This document shows positions 1 to 6,856 of a DNA stretch of 7,136 nt, one piece after another. Origin of the DNA: Chitinophaga pinensis. Its GTDB lineage: Bacteria > Bacteroidota > Bacteroidia > Chitinophagales > Chitinophagaceae. The stretch lies in assembly GCA_943324055.2 (NCBI GenBank), contig CALPKD020000059.1, positions 1 through 7,136 of the forward strand, in the 5' to 3' direction. Below the pieces are notes generated by a model that ran no database searches, was not told the origin of the DNA, and saw only the letters and a program-made list of their open reading frames with translations. Both the position numbers and the translations under genes were made by a program. The first letter of the stretch is position 1, and each line of letters begins with the position of its first letter.

Positions 1-99
1 AAGATTGTAGAAATAGATTTGTCTGCAGATGAACAAGCTGCTTTCAATAAAAGTGCTGATGCTGTAAGAAGCATGAATGATGTTTTAAAAACATTATAA
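1..99 (+). CDS. mdh: Malate dehydrogenase, C-terminal end (partial, 5' end outside window)
   Basis: Frame 1 is open from the first base and ends in TAA at 97-99, giving the last 32 residues of a protein. The tail begins KIVEIDLSADEQAAF and ends MNDVLKTL. This matches my memory of the C-terminus of Bacteroidota NAD-dependent malate dehydrogenases, where a short helix of the form 'LSADE-AAF-KS-AVR-MNDVLK' closes the protein. The enzyme interconverts malate and oxaloacetate with NAD in the cytoplasm (citric acid cycle). No catalytic residue is visible because the nucleotide-binding and active-site parts lie upstream of the window. The gene is followed by an intrinsic terminator at 135-168 and converges on the minus-strand glycosyltransferase gene. 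The identification rests on a short tail, so a lactate/malate dehydrogenase relative is the main alternative. Confidence 0.75.
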   Translation, partial: KIVEIDLSADEQAAFNKSADAVRSMNDVLKTL

Positions 100-134
100 G
101 CGCCGCCTAAAATAAGCACCGAATTATTTTATAT

Positions 135-168
135 AGAAGCCTCGCATTAGCGGGGCTTCTTGGTTTTT
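135..168 (+). terminator. Rho-independent terminator of mdh
   Basis: An 11-bp stem pairs 135-145 (AGAAGCCTCGC) with 150-160 (GCGGGGCTTCT) around the loop ATTA, and is followed by TGGTTTTT. One pair is T142 opposite G153, a G-U wobble in plus-strand RNA but an A-C mismatch in minus-strand RNA. The minus-strand side is also followed by ATATAAAATAA and not by a run of T. Both features say it mainly stops transcription coming from mdh, though it may weakly stop readthrough from the opposing operon, for which I see no better terminator. Confidence 0.85.
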
Positions 169-207
169 AATCCAAGCAGCTCAATGATATATTCTTAATC
201 AACAGTG

Positions 208-1197
208 CTAAGAAAGATATTCAGTTGCCTTATCAGCAATAAGTTGCGTATCCTGTAAGCGCATGCAGTTAAAGTGTCCTTTAGGGCAAATATGTGTGCC
301 TTGCTTTGAGCAGGGCTGGCAATTTAAATTAGGTACGATTGCATCAAAAGTTTTTACATCGCTATGTAAAGGATAATAAGCTCCGAACTGCAAAACCGGA
401 GTAGTCGCACCCCAAAAAATAATGGTTGGTTTTTTAAAGGCGCAAGCTACATGCAAGAAGCCAGTATCATTGGATAATACCAATTTAGCCCGTTGAATGA
501 TAGCAGCTGACTCGTTGATGCTCAATGCGCCACTTGTATTGAAAATTTTAGAAGGGTTTGAGCTTGCAATTAAGTCGCCTGTCGCCTGGTCGTCTTTCCC
601 GCCAATTAACACAATTGGATATTGTATTTTGCTACACAATTCAATAAGTTTGTCGATTGGCATTTTTTTAGTGAAGTAGGATGCCCCAATCACCAATGCT
701 GCAAAGCCCCCTTGATGCGTCGGCGGCAATTTAGTAGGGTTGTCCACTACTGATGCAGGTAAAAAATAATCCAATCCTTGCTCATCATTTTGTACCCCAA
801 AGGATTTTAGGGTATCCATATAACGGTCGCAAACATGGGATGCAGGCAGAAGGTTTATGTGAAATTGTACGAGTACTAATTTTAGCAAACTTAATTTTCG
901 ATAACTAGTCGCTTTCACTTTTATCGCTTGCTTGATTTTAAAGGTCCTAAGATTATTATGTAAATCTATGATGTGATCAAACTCAAAATTTTTTAAGCTT
1001 TGAATCGTATTATTTAAGTCGTTGTCTAAGTAATGAAAGTGATCAATATACGGGCTTGACTCAGTAATTTCCTTCATGGATTCCTTTGTCAAAAAATGAA
1101 TCTCAACACCCGGAATTTGTTGCTTTGCGCAACGAATCGCGGGAGTCGTGAGTACAATATCACCGATGGATGAAAAACGGATAAATAATAAACGCAT
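208..1197 (-). CDS. Glycosyltransferase family 9 (lipopolysaccharide heptosyltransferase-like)
   Basis: The 329-residue protein has the two-domain GT-B layout of family GT9, which includes the ADP-heptose:LPS heptosyltransferases WaaC and WaaF. The N-terminus MRLLFIRFSSIGDIVLTTPA carries the hallmark S-x-GD motif; D13 sits where WaaC has its catalytic aspartate. The C-terminal nucleotide-sugar domain contains LSNDTGFLHVACAF (241-254) and FWGATTP (261-267), the family's 'DTG--H-A' and 'G-T-P' elements. Near the end are four cysteines (C293, C296, C304, C311) in a CxPC...CPxGHxxCM pattern common in this family. No signal peptide is present, so it should act at the cytoplasmic face of the inner membrane on a lipid A-core or related acceptor. 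It is the last gene of the four-gene minus-strand block, 11 bases after the MFS gene. The exact donor sugar and acceptor cannot be read from the sequence. Confidence 0.88.
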   Translation of the reverse strand: MRLLFIRFSSIGDIVLTTPAIRCAKQQIPGVEIHFLTKESMKEITESSPYIDHFHYLDNDLNNTIQSLKNFEFDHIIDLHNNLRTFKIKQAIKVKATSYRKLSLLKLVLVQFHINLLPASHVCDRYMDTLKSFGVQNDEQGLDYFLPASVVDNPTKLPPTHQGGFAALVIGASYFTKKMPIDKLIELCSKIQYPIVLIGGKDDQATGDLIASSNPSKIFNTSGALSINESAAIIQRAKLVLSNDTGFLHVACAFKKPTIIFWGATTPVLQFGAYYPLHSDVKTFDAIVPNLNCQPCSKQGTHICPKGHFNCMRLQDTQLIADKATEYLS

Positions 1198-1208
1198 ACT
1201 TATGTTAG

Positions 1209-2459
1209 CTACGGAAGTGGATTATCATGTTCCAAATAATCCAAATCCTTATGATAGGTTTCTTCAGTAAATACAAATGCAATAAGCGTAATAACCATCA
1301 CCGTAACGCCTGTAAAAATGCCACTTTGCACAATCGTCCAACCCAGCTTTTTTTGTAAAATATCTAAAAACAAAAAGTTAATCAACGGAAGTGCTCCCCG
1401 AACCATGTTTGGTATAGTGGTTGCAGCAGTTGCGCGTAAATTGGTTCCAAATTGCTCCGCAGCCATTTGGTTAAAAATTGCCCAATAGCCAGTACTAAAG
1501 CCTAGAAATGCACAAATAGCATACATGCGGTCGTCATTGCTATTATACGAACTATAAAATAATACCATGCCGATAATACTTAATGAATAAAACAACAACA
1601 ATGCTTTTTTACGACTCTTAAAATATTGACTCACATAGCCTACTAATAAATCGCCAGTCGCAATTCCGATATATGCAAACATGACCGACTTGCCCGAATC
1701 AATTAAATTAATGCCATATAATCCTGTTGCAAATTTATTACTATAATTCACCATCACCCCTATCACAAACCAAGTGGGTAAGCCAATTAAAATAGCAGTG
1801 ATGTATTTTATAAATCGTTTTTTGGAGGTAAAGAATAGGAGAAAATTTCCCTTGCCAATATTTGCCAATTTCGCGGATTCGAACATAAAAGATTCTGCCA
1901 CTTTTACTCTTAATATTAATAATCCAAATCCTAAAACCCCACCAATTTGGTAACATAATCTCCAATCACTTGTGTACTTGAAAGTAAAATAAGCAAACAC
2001 TGCTCCAAATAAACCAATACCTGCTACCATGGAAGTGCCAATCCCTCTTTTATTTTTAGGGAGCATTTCAGACACTAATGTAATACCTGCTCCTAATTCT
2101 CCAGCCAAGCCAATCCCACCTATAAAACGGCAATAAGCATACTGATCAACAGTTTGCACAAATGACGTTAAAAAATTTGCGACTGAGTACAATACAATCG
2201 ACCCAAATAGCACTTTAAGGCGGCCTTTTTTGTCTCCTAATATGCCCCATAAAATACCCCCAATTAACAGTCCTGACATTTGCCAGTTGATAATATGAGC
2301 ACTGTCTTCGATGATGGTAGCAGCAGTTGAACCTAAACTCATAACACTTGGCTGGCGCACAATAGTAAATAAAAGTAAATCGTAGACGTCTACAAAATAA
2401 CCCAAAGCGGCTACAAAAACAGGTAAGGATAATAATCCAATTTGTTTATTAGAATTCAT
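1209..2459 (-). CDS. Major facilitator superfamily transporter, sugar/organic-acid porter type
   Basis: The 416-residue protein is built of hydrophobic segments consistent with about 12 membrane helices. The first helix holds two aspartates (YFVDVYDL, D24 and D27), as in aromatic-acid and other organic-acid:proton symporters. The loop between helices 2 and 3 carries MFS motif A as GGILWGILGDKKGR (67-80, D76). Helix 4 and the following loop give RFIGGIGLAGELGAG (111-125), then SEMLPKNKRG (130-139), the R...G.G..GE...SE..P...RG signature of the sugar/metabolite porter group. A related EQFGTNLRA (336-344) lies in the second half, reflecting the internal duplication. It probably imports or exports a small metabolite with protons across the inner membrane; the substrate is unknown. 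It starts 6 bases after dedA and ends 11 bases before the glycosyltransferase gene, so translation is probably coupled. No Shine-Dalgarno sequence is seen. Confidence 0.85.
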   Translation of the reverse strand: MNSNKQIGLLSLPVFVAALGYFVDVYDLLLFTIVRQPSVMSLGSTAATIIEDSAHIINWQMSGLLIGGILWGILGDKKGRLKVLFGSIVLYSVANFLTSFVQTVDQYAYCRFIGGIGLAGELGAGITLVSEMLPKNKRGIGTSMVAGIGLFGAVFAYFTFKYTSDWRLCYQIGGVLGFGLLILRVKVAESFMFESAKLANIGKGNFLLFFTSKKRFIKYITAILIGLPTWFVIGVMVNYSNKFATGLYGINLIDSGKSVMFAYIGIATGDLLVGYVSQYFKSRKKALLLFYSLSIIGMVLFYSSYNSNDDRMYAICAFLGFSTGYWAIFNQMAAEQFGTNLRATAATTIPNMVRGALPLINFLFLDILQKKLGWTIVQSGIFTGVTVMVITLIAFVFTEETYHKDLDYLEHDNPLP

Positions 2460-2465
2460 GAAATT

Positions 2466-3137
2466 TTACTTGCTAGTTTTGTGAGTAATAACTTTAATGA
2501 TAACAGGTGCCGTCGTGATTAAGACAATCCCTAAAACGATGACTTCTAAATGGTGCTTAAGGTCAAAATTAAAATGGGTTAAAATCCATGACTGAAGAAA
2601 GTAGCCAGCACATAACATACTCCCAACCCAAGCTGCACAACCCACAATATTATTAAACATAAACTTGCGTTTGTCCATTTGTACAATCCCTGCTACAATT
2701 GGCGCAAACGTTCTTACTATAGGAATGAAACGCGCAATGATAATGGCGCTGCCTCCGTGCTTGATATAAAACTCCTCAGCTTGTAATAAATATTTTTTCT
2801 TGAAAAAAAGATTTTCTTTCCAATCATACATCGTTGGCCCCACTTTTTTCCCAAATGAATAACCAATATAATTCCCTAATACCCCTGCAGTAGTAATAAA
2901 TAAGAATAGGACCCCTAAATTTATCCACTCATTATTTGAATGAAAAATTTCGGCCGCCAAAGGAGCACAATAAATACCCGCAACAAATAACAAGCTATCC
3001 CCTGGCAAAAAGAAGCCTGCGAATAAACCAGTCTCTGCAAAGACCACAAACATGATTAACCAAAGTCCACCATGTTCAATATAAAATTGAGGTTGTAATA
3101 ATTGACTCCAATGAAATGCTTCTAATAAAGTAATCAT
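2466..3137 (-). CDS. DedA family (VTT domain) inner-membrane protein
   Basis: The 223-residue protein is a full-length DedA-family member. The first conserved block is FAETGLFAGFFLPGDSLLFVAG (33-54), containing E35 and D47. The second is ARFIPIVRTFAPIVAG (135-150), containing R136 and R142, followed by M-x5-F and NNIVGCAAW (162-170). These four charged residues correspond to E39, D51, R130 and R136 of E. coli YqjA, which are required for its function. About four to six hydrophobic segments with re-entrant character are expected. DedA proteins are linked to membrane-potential maintenance, and some recycle undecaprenyl phosphate (UptA) or translocate phosphatidylethanolamine. Which lipid this one handles cannot be told from the sequence. 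It sits 19 bases after the symporter gene and 6 bases before the MFS gene. A lipid-carrier role would fit the downstream glycosyltransferase, but that link is inference. Confidence 0.92.
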   Translation of the reverse strand: MITLLEAFHWSQLLQPQFYIEHGGLWLIMFVVFAETGLFAGFFLPGDSLLFVAGIYCAPLAAEIFHSNNEWINLGVLFLFITTAGVLGNYIGYSFGKKVGPTMYDWKENLFFKKKYLLQAEEFYIKHGGSAIIIARFIPIVRTFAPIVAGIVQMDKRKFMFNNIVGCAAWVGSMLCAGYFLQSWILTHFNFDLKHHLEVIVLGIVLITTAPVIIKVITHKTSK

Positions 3138-3156
3138 AATCTAATAAGGTAATTAA

Positions 3157-4404
3157 TTATACTTGTTGAGGATCTTCTAATGCACCCTCCCATTTACTCA
3201 CGACTGTTGTCGCCAAACTATTACCTAATACATTTGTTGCCGTTCTAAACATATCGCAAAAGTGATCAATTGGCAAAATAAGTGCAATTCCTTCGGGAGG
3301 TATTTTAAACATCGCACAAGTCGCAGTCACTACTACGAGCGACGCACGCGGAACGCCTGCAATCCCTTTACTAGTTAACATCAGCACAAGTAACATGGTG
3401 ATTTGTGTACCGATATCTAAGTGAATTCCGTAAGCTTGTGCAATTGCCATACTAGCAAAAGTCATATACATCATGCTACCATCTAAATTAAATGAATAGC
3501 CCCATGGCAAAATAAAGGATACAATTTTATCCTTGCATCCAAAACGTTCCAATTCCTCTGTTAGTTTTGGAAATACTGCTTCACTACTAGTGGTACTAAA
3601 TGCGATCACCAATGGATTCGCAATATGTTTTAATAAACTGGGTACTCTTTTTCTTAAAATTAAAAACCCTACACCCAATAACACCACCCACAGCGTACCA
3701 ATACCCATTAGGAAGTACAATAAATATTTGCCATAGAATATGAAAATAGCTAAGCCCTTTGTTGCAATCACCGCAGCAATGGCACCAAAAACACCTAATG
3801 GAGCAAAGTTCATCACATATCCCACCATTTTAAGAATAATTTGCGCAAAGTGGTCAAAGGCTTTTATTAATCCTTTTACCGGCTCCCCAATCGCAGCCGC
3901 AGCTACTCCAAAGAAAATACTGAATATTACAATTTGCAATATTTCATTATTCGCCATGGATTCAATCATGCTTTTTGGAAACACGTGCTCCACAAAGTTC
4001 AATAAGCTAAATACCTGCGTCTTGCCCATTAAATCCTTGGCTCCGGTTACGTCAGCATTACTCAATTCAATACCTGCTCCTGGCTTGAATAGGTTCACAA
4101 GTACTAAGCCAATCATTAAGCTTACCAAACTTGCCGTTACAAACCACAACAAGGCCTTACCACCTACTCGGCCAACTGTTTTCAAATCTCCCAGCTTGGC
4201 GATACCCACTACCAATGTAGTAAATACCAATGGGGCGATAATCATTTGCACAAGCCTTAAAAATATCGTCGTAAATAACTTTATGTTTTTTGAAAATTCA
4301 GCAATGGTTGCCTCGTCATATTTTTCGTGAACGAAATAGCCCAAGATTGCTCCTGCAACCATGGCAATGACAATAAATAGGGTGAGTCTGTTAGATTTTT
4401 TCAT
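3157..4404 (-). CDS. Dicarboxylate/amino acid:cation symporter (DAACS, GltP/DctA type)
   Basis: The 415-residue protein shows every core element of the glutamate transporter family. Helical hairpin 1 has FSTTSSEAVFPKL (269-281), helix 7 has NLDGS (306-310, the NMDG site), hairpin 2 has SKGIAGVPRAS (345-355), and helix 8 has DMFRTATNVLGN (384-395). D384 and R387 match D394 and R397 of Pyrococcus GltPh, which hold an acidic substrate such as aspartate. That, plus the SSEAV form of hairpin 1, favours glutamate/aspartate or a C4-dicarboxylate as substrate. At the GltPh D405 position, a sodium ligand, this protein has N395, which suggests proton rather than sodium coupling. It is an inner-membrane importer and probably the first gene of the four-gene operon. 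Translation starts at the ATG complementary to 4402-4404, just after a basic MKKSNR leader. The substrate is not settled, so no symbol is given. Confidence 0.92.
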   Translation of the reverse strand: MKKSNRLTLFIVIAMVAGAILGYFVHEKYDEATIAEFSKNIKLFTTIFLRLVQMIIAPLVFTTLVVGIAKLGDLKTVGRVGGKALLWFVTASLVSLMIGLVLVNLFKPGAGIELSNADVTGAKDLMGKTQVFSLLNFVEHVFPKSMIESMANNEILQIVIFSIFFGVAAAAIGEPVKGLIKAFDHFAQIILKMVGYVMNFAPLGVFGAIAAVIATKGLAIFIFYGKYLLYFLMGIGTLWVVLLGVGFLILRKRVPSLLKHIANPLVIAFSTTSSEAVFPKLTEELERFGCKDKIVSFILPWGYSFNLDGSMMYMTFASMAIAQAYGIHLDIGTQITMLLVLMLTSKGIAGVPRASLVVVTATCAMFKIPPEGIALILPIDHFCDMFRTATNVLGNSLATTVVSKWEGALEDPQQV

Positions 4405-4484
4405 ATATAAGATAGTGATGCAATATAAGACTTAAGTGTTAAAAAAAGAGGTGCTTGCGTGTGGATGTTTTCATAAAAAAGGAG

Positions 4485-4514
4485 CTTGTTTTTGCAAAAA
4501 AAGTGCTATTTTTC
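4485..4514 (+). promoter_or_regulatory. Candidate promoter of the APC permease with internal palindrome
   Basis: TATTTTTC at 4507-4514 matches the Bacteroidota -7 box TAnnTTTG at all but the last base. CTTG at 4485-4488 is a near match to the -33 TTTG element, with 18 bases between, slightly short of the usual 19-21. The predicted start of transcription would lie near 4521, leaving a leader of about 27 bases before the ATG at 4548. A perfect 12-bp palindrome, TTTTTGCAAAAA (4489-4500), fills much of the spacer, a position typical of a repressor site. The rest of the 143-base intergenic region holds an 8-bp palindrome ACTTAAGT (4430-4437) and A/T runs, with no small gene seen. Confidence 0.35.
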
Positions 4515-4547
4515 AACATAAATTGAATCAAAAGCAAACCATTAACT

Positions 4548-6041
4548 ATGAGTTTATTTAGAAAAAAAGACCTTGCAGTCATGTTGGCTCAAGCGGATGA
4601 AGGTGAAAAAGGACTTAAACGTACTTTGGGAGCCGGTAACTTAGTTGCATTAGGTGTTGGTGCCATCATTGGTGCTGGACTTTTTGTAAGAACTGCTGCT
4701 GCCGCTGGACAAGCTGCAGGACCCGCTGTAACTTTATCCTTTATTGTAGCCGCAGTAGGTTGTGCCTTTGCGGGTTTATGTTATGCCGAATTTGCTGCAA
4801 TGATTCCTATATCAGGAAGTGCCTATGCTTATTCTTATGTAACAATGGGTGAAACAGTCGCTTGGATTATTGGCTGGGCATTAATTATGGAATATGCTTT
4901 AGGAGCCGCTACGGTTTCAATTGCTTGGAGTGAATATTTAAACAAACTGCTGGGAGGGCGAATACCGTATGAATGGAGCCATTCCCCGTTTGAGAGCTTT
5001 ACGGATACTTTAGGCGCAACGCATCATGGCTTTATGAATGCGCCTGCATTAATCATTTTATTATTGTTGACTTTGTTGTTAATTAAAGGAACACAAGAAT
5101 CAGCGATTGTCAATGGTATCATTGTATTTATTAAAGTGGCCATCGTAATCATCTTTATTGTTTTAGGCTGGCAGTTTATCCGACCTGAAAATCATACCCC
5201 TTATTTAATTCCTGCAAACCAACCACCAGTAATTGATGCTGCCGGCAAAGTAATTGCCGATTACTCAGGCGCCTTTAAGCATGGCTGGGGTGGAGTTCTT
5301 GGTGGTGCTGCAATTGTATTCTTTGCCTTTATTGGTTTTGATGCAGTTTCAACTGCTGCACAAGAAGCAAAAAATCCAAAAAGAGACATGCCAATTGGTA
5401 TCCTAGGATCACTAGTGGTTTGTACTATTTTATACATCTTATTTGGACACGTTTTAACAGGTGTTGCGAATTGGAAAGATTTCGTGGATCCATTAAAAGG
5501 TAGAGAAGCATCCGTTGCTTACGCTATTTCAACTTACATGACTGGTTACGGCTGGTTAGCTACTGCAGTTACGGTTGCGATTTTAGCCGGTTTCTCTTCA
5601 GTAATATTAGTGATGTTAATGGGACAGTCTCGTGTGTTTTATTCAATGGCAAATGATGGTTTATTGCCAAAGGTATTCTCTGACTTACACCCTAAATACA
5701 GAACTCCATACAAATCAAACTGGATCTTATTCCTATTTGTAGGTGCATTCGCTGCATTCGTTCCAGGTAACGTTGCAGGAGATTTAACCTCATTTGGTAC
5801 TTTGTTCGCATTTGTATTGGTTAGCTTAGGAATCTGGATTTTACGTCGTAAATCACCAGATATGGAGCGTCCATTTAAAACACCATTGGTTCCATTGGTA
5901 CCTATTTTAGGCGCAATTATCTGCTTAGCAATGATTTTCGCATTAGATGCACAAACTTTGAAAGTAGCATTCGCTTGGATGGCCCTAGGCCTAGTGGTTT
6001 ATTTCATTTATGGCAAAAAACATAGCAAATTGAACAACTAG
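4548..6041 (+). CDS. APC-superfamily amino acid permease (cationic amino acid transporter-like)
   Basis: The 497-residue inner-membrane protein has a short charged cytoplasmic N-terminus ending in LKRTLGAGN, then helix 1 with the APC hallmark [11 protein letters not shown] (36-46), whose broken helix binds the amino acid backbone. [20 protein letters not shown] (78-97) and the following [16 protein letters not shown] (101-116) are typical of the CAT/YfnA branch. [20 protein letters not shown] (258-277) is the helix 6 region, and [14 protein letters not shown] (361-374) the conserved loop after helix 8. The length and about 12 or more hydrophobic segments fit bacterial CAT-type permeases. It should import an amino acid by proton-coupled transport or exchange; the specificity is not readable. 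It is divergent from the symporter operon, appears monocistronic, and is closed by the terminator at 6062-6094. The ATG at 4548 is chosen because the conserved N-terminal segment follows at the usual distance. Confidence 0.9.
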   Translation: MSLFRKKDLAVMLAQADEGEKGLKRTLGAGNLVALGVGAIIGAGLFVRTAAAAGQAAGPAVTLSFIVAAVGCAFAGLCYAEFAAMIPISGSAYAYSYVTMGETVAWIIGWALIMEYALGAATVSIAWSEYLNKLLGGRIPYEWSHSPFESFTDTLGATHHGFMNAPALIILLLLTLLLIKGTQESAIVNGIIVFIKVAIVIIFIVLGWQFIRPENHTPYLIPANQPPVIDAAGKVIADYSGAFKHGWGGVLGGAAIVFFAFIGFDAVSTAAQEAKNPKRDMPIGILGSLVVCTILYILFGHVLTGVANWKDFVDPLKGREASVAYAISTYMTGYGWLATAVTVAILAGFSSVILVMLMGQSRVFYSMANDGLLPKVFSDLHPKYRTPYKSNWILFLFVGAFAAFVPGNVAGDLTSFGTLFAFVLVSLGIWILRRKSPDMERPFKTPLVPLVPILGAIICLAMIFALDAQTLKVAFAWMALGLVVYFIYGKKHSKLNN

Positions 6042-6061
6042 TTCGGTTGAATGATAAAATT

Positions 6062-6094
6062 AAAATAGTCCCGATTTTCGGGACTATTTTTTTT
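6062..6094 (+). terminator. Rho-independent terminator of the APC permease gene
   Basis: A perfect 13-bp stem pairs 6062-6074 with 6078-6090 around a TTT loop. Its GC-rich core is GTCCCGA/TCGGGAC, and it runs into an unbroken T tract at 6087-6094. It begins 21 bases after the permease stop codon. It should separate the permease transcript from yebC. Confidence 0.93.
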
Positions 6095-6106
6095 GTCCTA
6101 TTTTTG
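6076..6106 (+). promoter_or_regulatory. Candidate yebC promoter overlapping the upstream terminator
   Basis: TATTTTTG at 6099-6106 is a perfect match to the Bacteroidota -7 consensus TAnnTTTG. TTTC at 6076-6079 lies 19 bases upstream and matches three of four bases of the -33 TTTG element. That element falls in the loop and descending arm of the permease terminator. Transcription would start near 6112-6114, giving a leader of about 15 bases before the ATG at 6128. This spacing supports the 6128 start and excludes the in-frame ATG at 6047, which lies upstream of the promoter. Confidence 0.55.
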
Positions 6107-6127
6107 CAGATCTTAAATAAAGAAAAT

Positions 6128-6850
6128 ATGGGAAGGATATTTGAAGTAAGAAAAGCCACGATGTTCAAACGCTTTGATCGTATGGCAAAGCAGTTTACGC
6201 GTATCGGTAAAGAAATTGTAATTGCAGTAAAAGCAAGTGGCCCTAATCCAGATGACAACCCTGCTTTAAGACGACTTTATCAAAATGCACGAAGTGCTGG
6301 CATGCCCAAGGATCGTGTGGAGGCAGCCATTAAGCGTGCAATGGGTAAGGACACAAGTAACTATGAGGAAATATTATATGAAGGCTATGCACCTCATGGT
6401 GTTGCATTATTAGTAGAGACTGCAACAGACAACCATGTAAGAACAGTTGCCAATGTTAAAAGTCACTTTAATAAAGGCCATGGTGCATTAGGAAATAGCG
6501 GAAGCGTAAGTTTTCAATTTAAGAAAATGGGCGTATTCAACTTAAAGCCAGAGGGAATTAATATGGATGACTTGGAACTTGAATTAATTGACCATGGCTT
6601 AGACGAATTAGGAGAAAGCAACGACGACAATGGAAATCCGATTATTGTATTACGTTGTGCATTTACTGATTTTGGAAATTTACAAAAAGCACTAGAAGAC
6701 AAAAACATCAACCCTATTAGCGCTGAGCTTGAATGGATTCCTACTACAACGGTCCCTGTAACCGATGAACAAGCAGAAGACGTAAGTAAGTTGATTGAAA
6801 GATTAGAAGAAGACGAAGACGTTAATAAGGTGTTCCATAACATGGGATAG
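6128..6850 (+). CDS. yebC: YebC/PmpR family (TACO1-related) translation or regulatory factor
   Basis: The 240-residue protein starts [15 protein letters not shown], the short N-terminal form I recall from Bacteroidota YebC proteins, replacing the GHSKWANIKHRK opening of the proteobacterial form. The family blocks follow in order: [20 protein letters not shown] (23-42), [19 protein letters not shown] (53-71), [19 protein letters not shown] (79-97), [18 protein letters not shown] (100-117), and [10 protein letters not shown] (122-131). The C-terminus is acidic ([16 protein letters not shown]). The protein is cytoplasmic and three-domain. Members were first called transcription regulators (PmpR); the mitochondrial homologue TACO1 acts in translation, and recent work ties the family to translation through proline-rich stretches. 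An in-frame ATG at 6047 would add 27 residues ([16 protein letters not shown]...), but that stretch is encoded by the terminator hairpin and is unlike any YebC N-terminus, so 6128 is preferred. The next gene begins 6 bases downstream. Confidence 0.94.
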   Translation: MGRIFEVRKATMFKRFDRMAKQFTRIGKEIVIAVKASGPNPDDNPALRRLYQNARSAGMPKDRVEAAIKRAMGKDTSNYEEILYEGYAPHGVALLVETATDNHVRTVANVKSHFNKGHGALGNSGSVSFQFKKMGVFNLKPEGINMDDLELELIDHGLDELGESNDDNGNPIIVLRCAFTDFGNLQKALEDKNINPISAELEWIPTTTVPVTDEQAEDVSKLIERLEEDEDVNKVFHNMG

Positions 6851-6856
6851 ACTACT

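Larger units (their letters stand above)
208..4404 (-). other. Probable four-gene operon: symporter, dedA, MFS, GT9
   Basis: Four minus-strand genes follow one another with gaps of 19 (3138-3156), 6 (2460-2465) and 11 (1198-1208) bases and no hairpin between them. The only sizeable upstream space is the 143-base divergent region at 4405-4547, so transcription probably starts there. I found no convincing TAnnTTTG box for this direction; the nearest candidates on the minus strand (TATATTGC and TATGTTGA) match poorly. No strong terminator in the minus direction is visible after the last gene. Confidence 0.65.

Noticed and set aside
108..131. A/T-only inverted repeat TAAAATAA/TTATTTTA just after mdh
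   Set aside because: An 8-bp stem of only A-T pairs with an 8-base loop is too weak to call a terminator; the GC-rich hairpin at 135-160 explains the signal better.
159..176. Short inverted repeat CTTGG/CCAAG
   Set aside because: Five base pairs around an 8-base loop, overlapping the end of the stronger mdh terminator stem; probably chance.
497..679. 60-codon plus-strand open frame
   Set aside because: It is antisense to the glycosyltransferase gene, short, and without motifs.
1741..1965. 74-codon minus-strand open frame inside the MFS gene
   Set aside because: It overlaps in another frame a gene whose protein has continuous MFS motifs; there is no independent support.
3740..4330. 196-codon plus-strand open frame
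   Set aside because: It lies wholly antisense to the symporter gene, whose protein matches its family along its full length. The predicted product is rich in Asn, Thr, Pro and Ile with no recognisable motif, as expected of a shadow frame.
4415..4435. Possible minus-strand promoter for the symporter operon (TATATTGC on the reverse strand)
   Set aside because: It matches TAnnTTTG at only four of six fixed bases and has no TTTG at the required spacing.
6047..6127. 27-residue N-terminal extension of YebC
   Set aside because: It is encoded by the terminator stem-loop and lies upstream of the apparent promoter. The residues resemble no YebC N-terminus, whereas [10 protein letters not shown] at 6128 does.
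6004..6258. 84-codon minus-strand open frame
   Set aside because: It crosses the permease 3' end, the terminator and the yebC start on the opposite strand, with no recognisable domain and no promoter seen.
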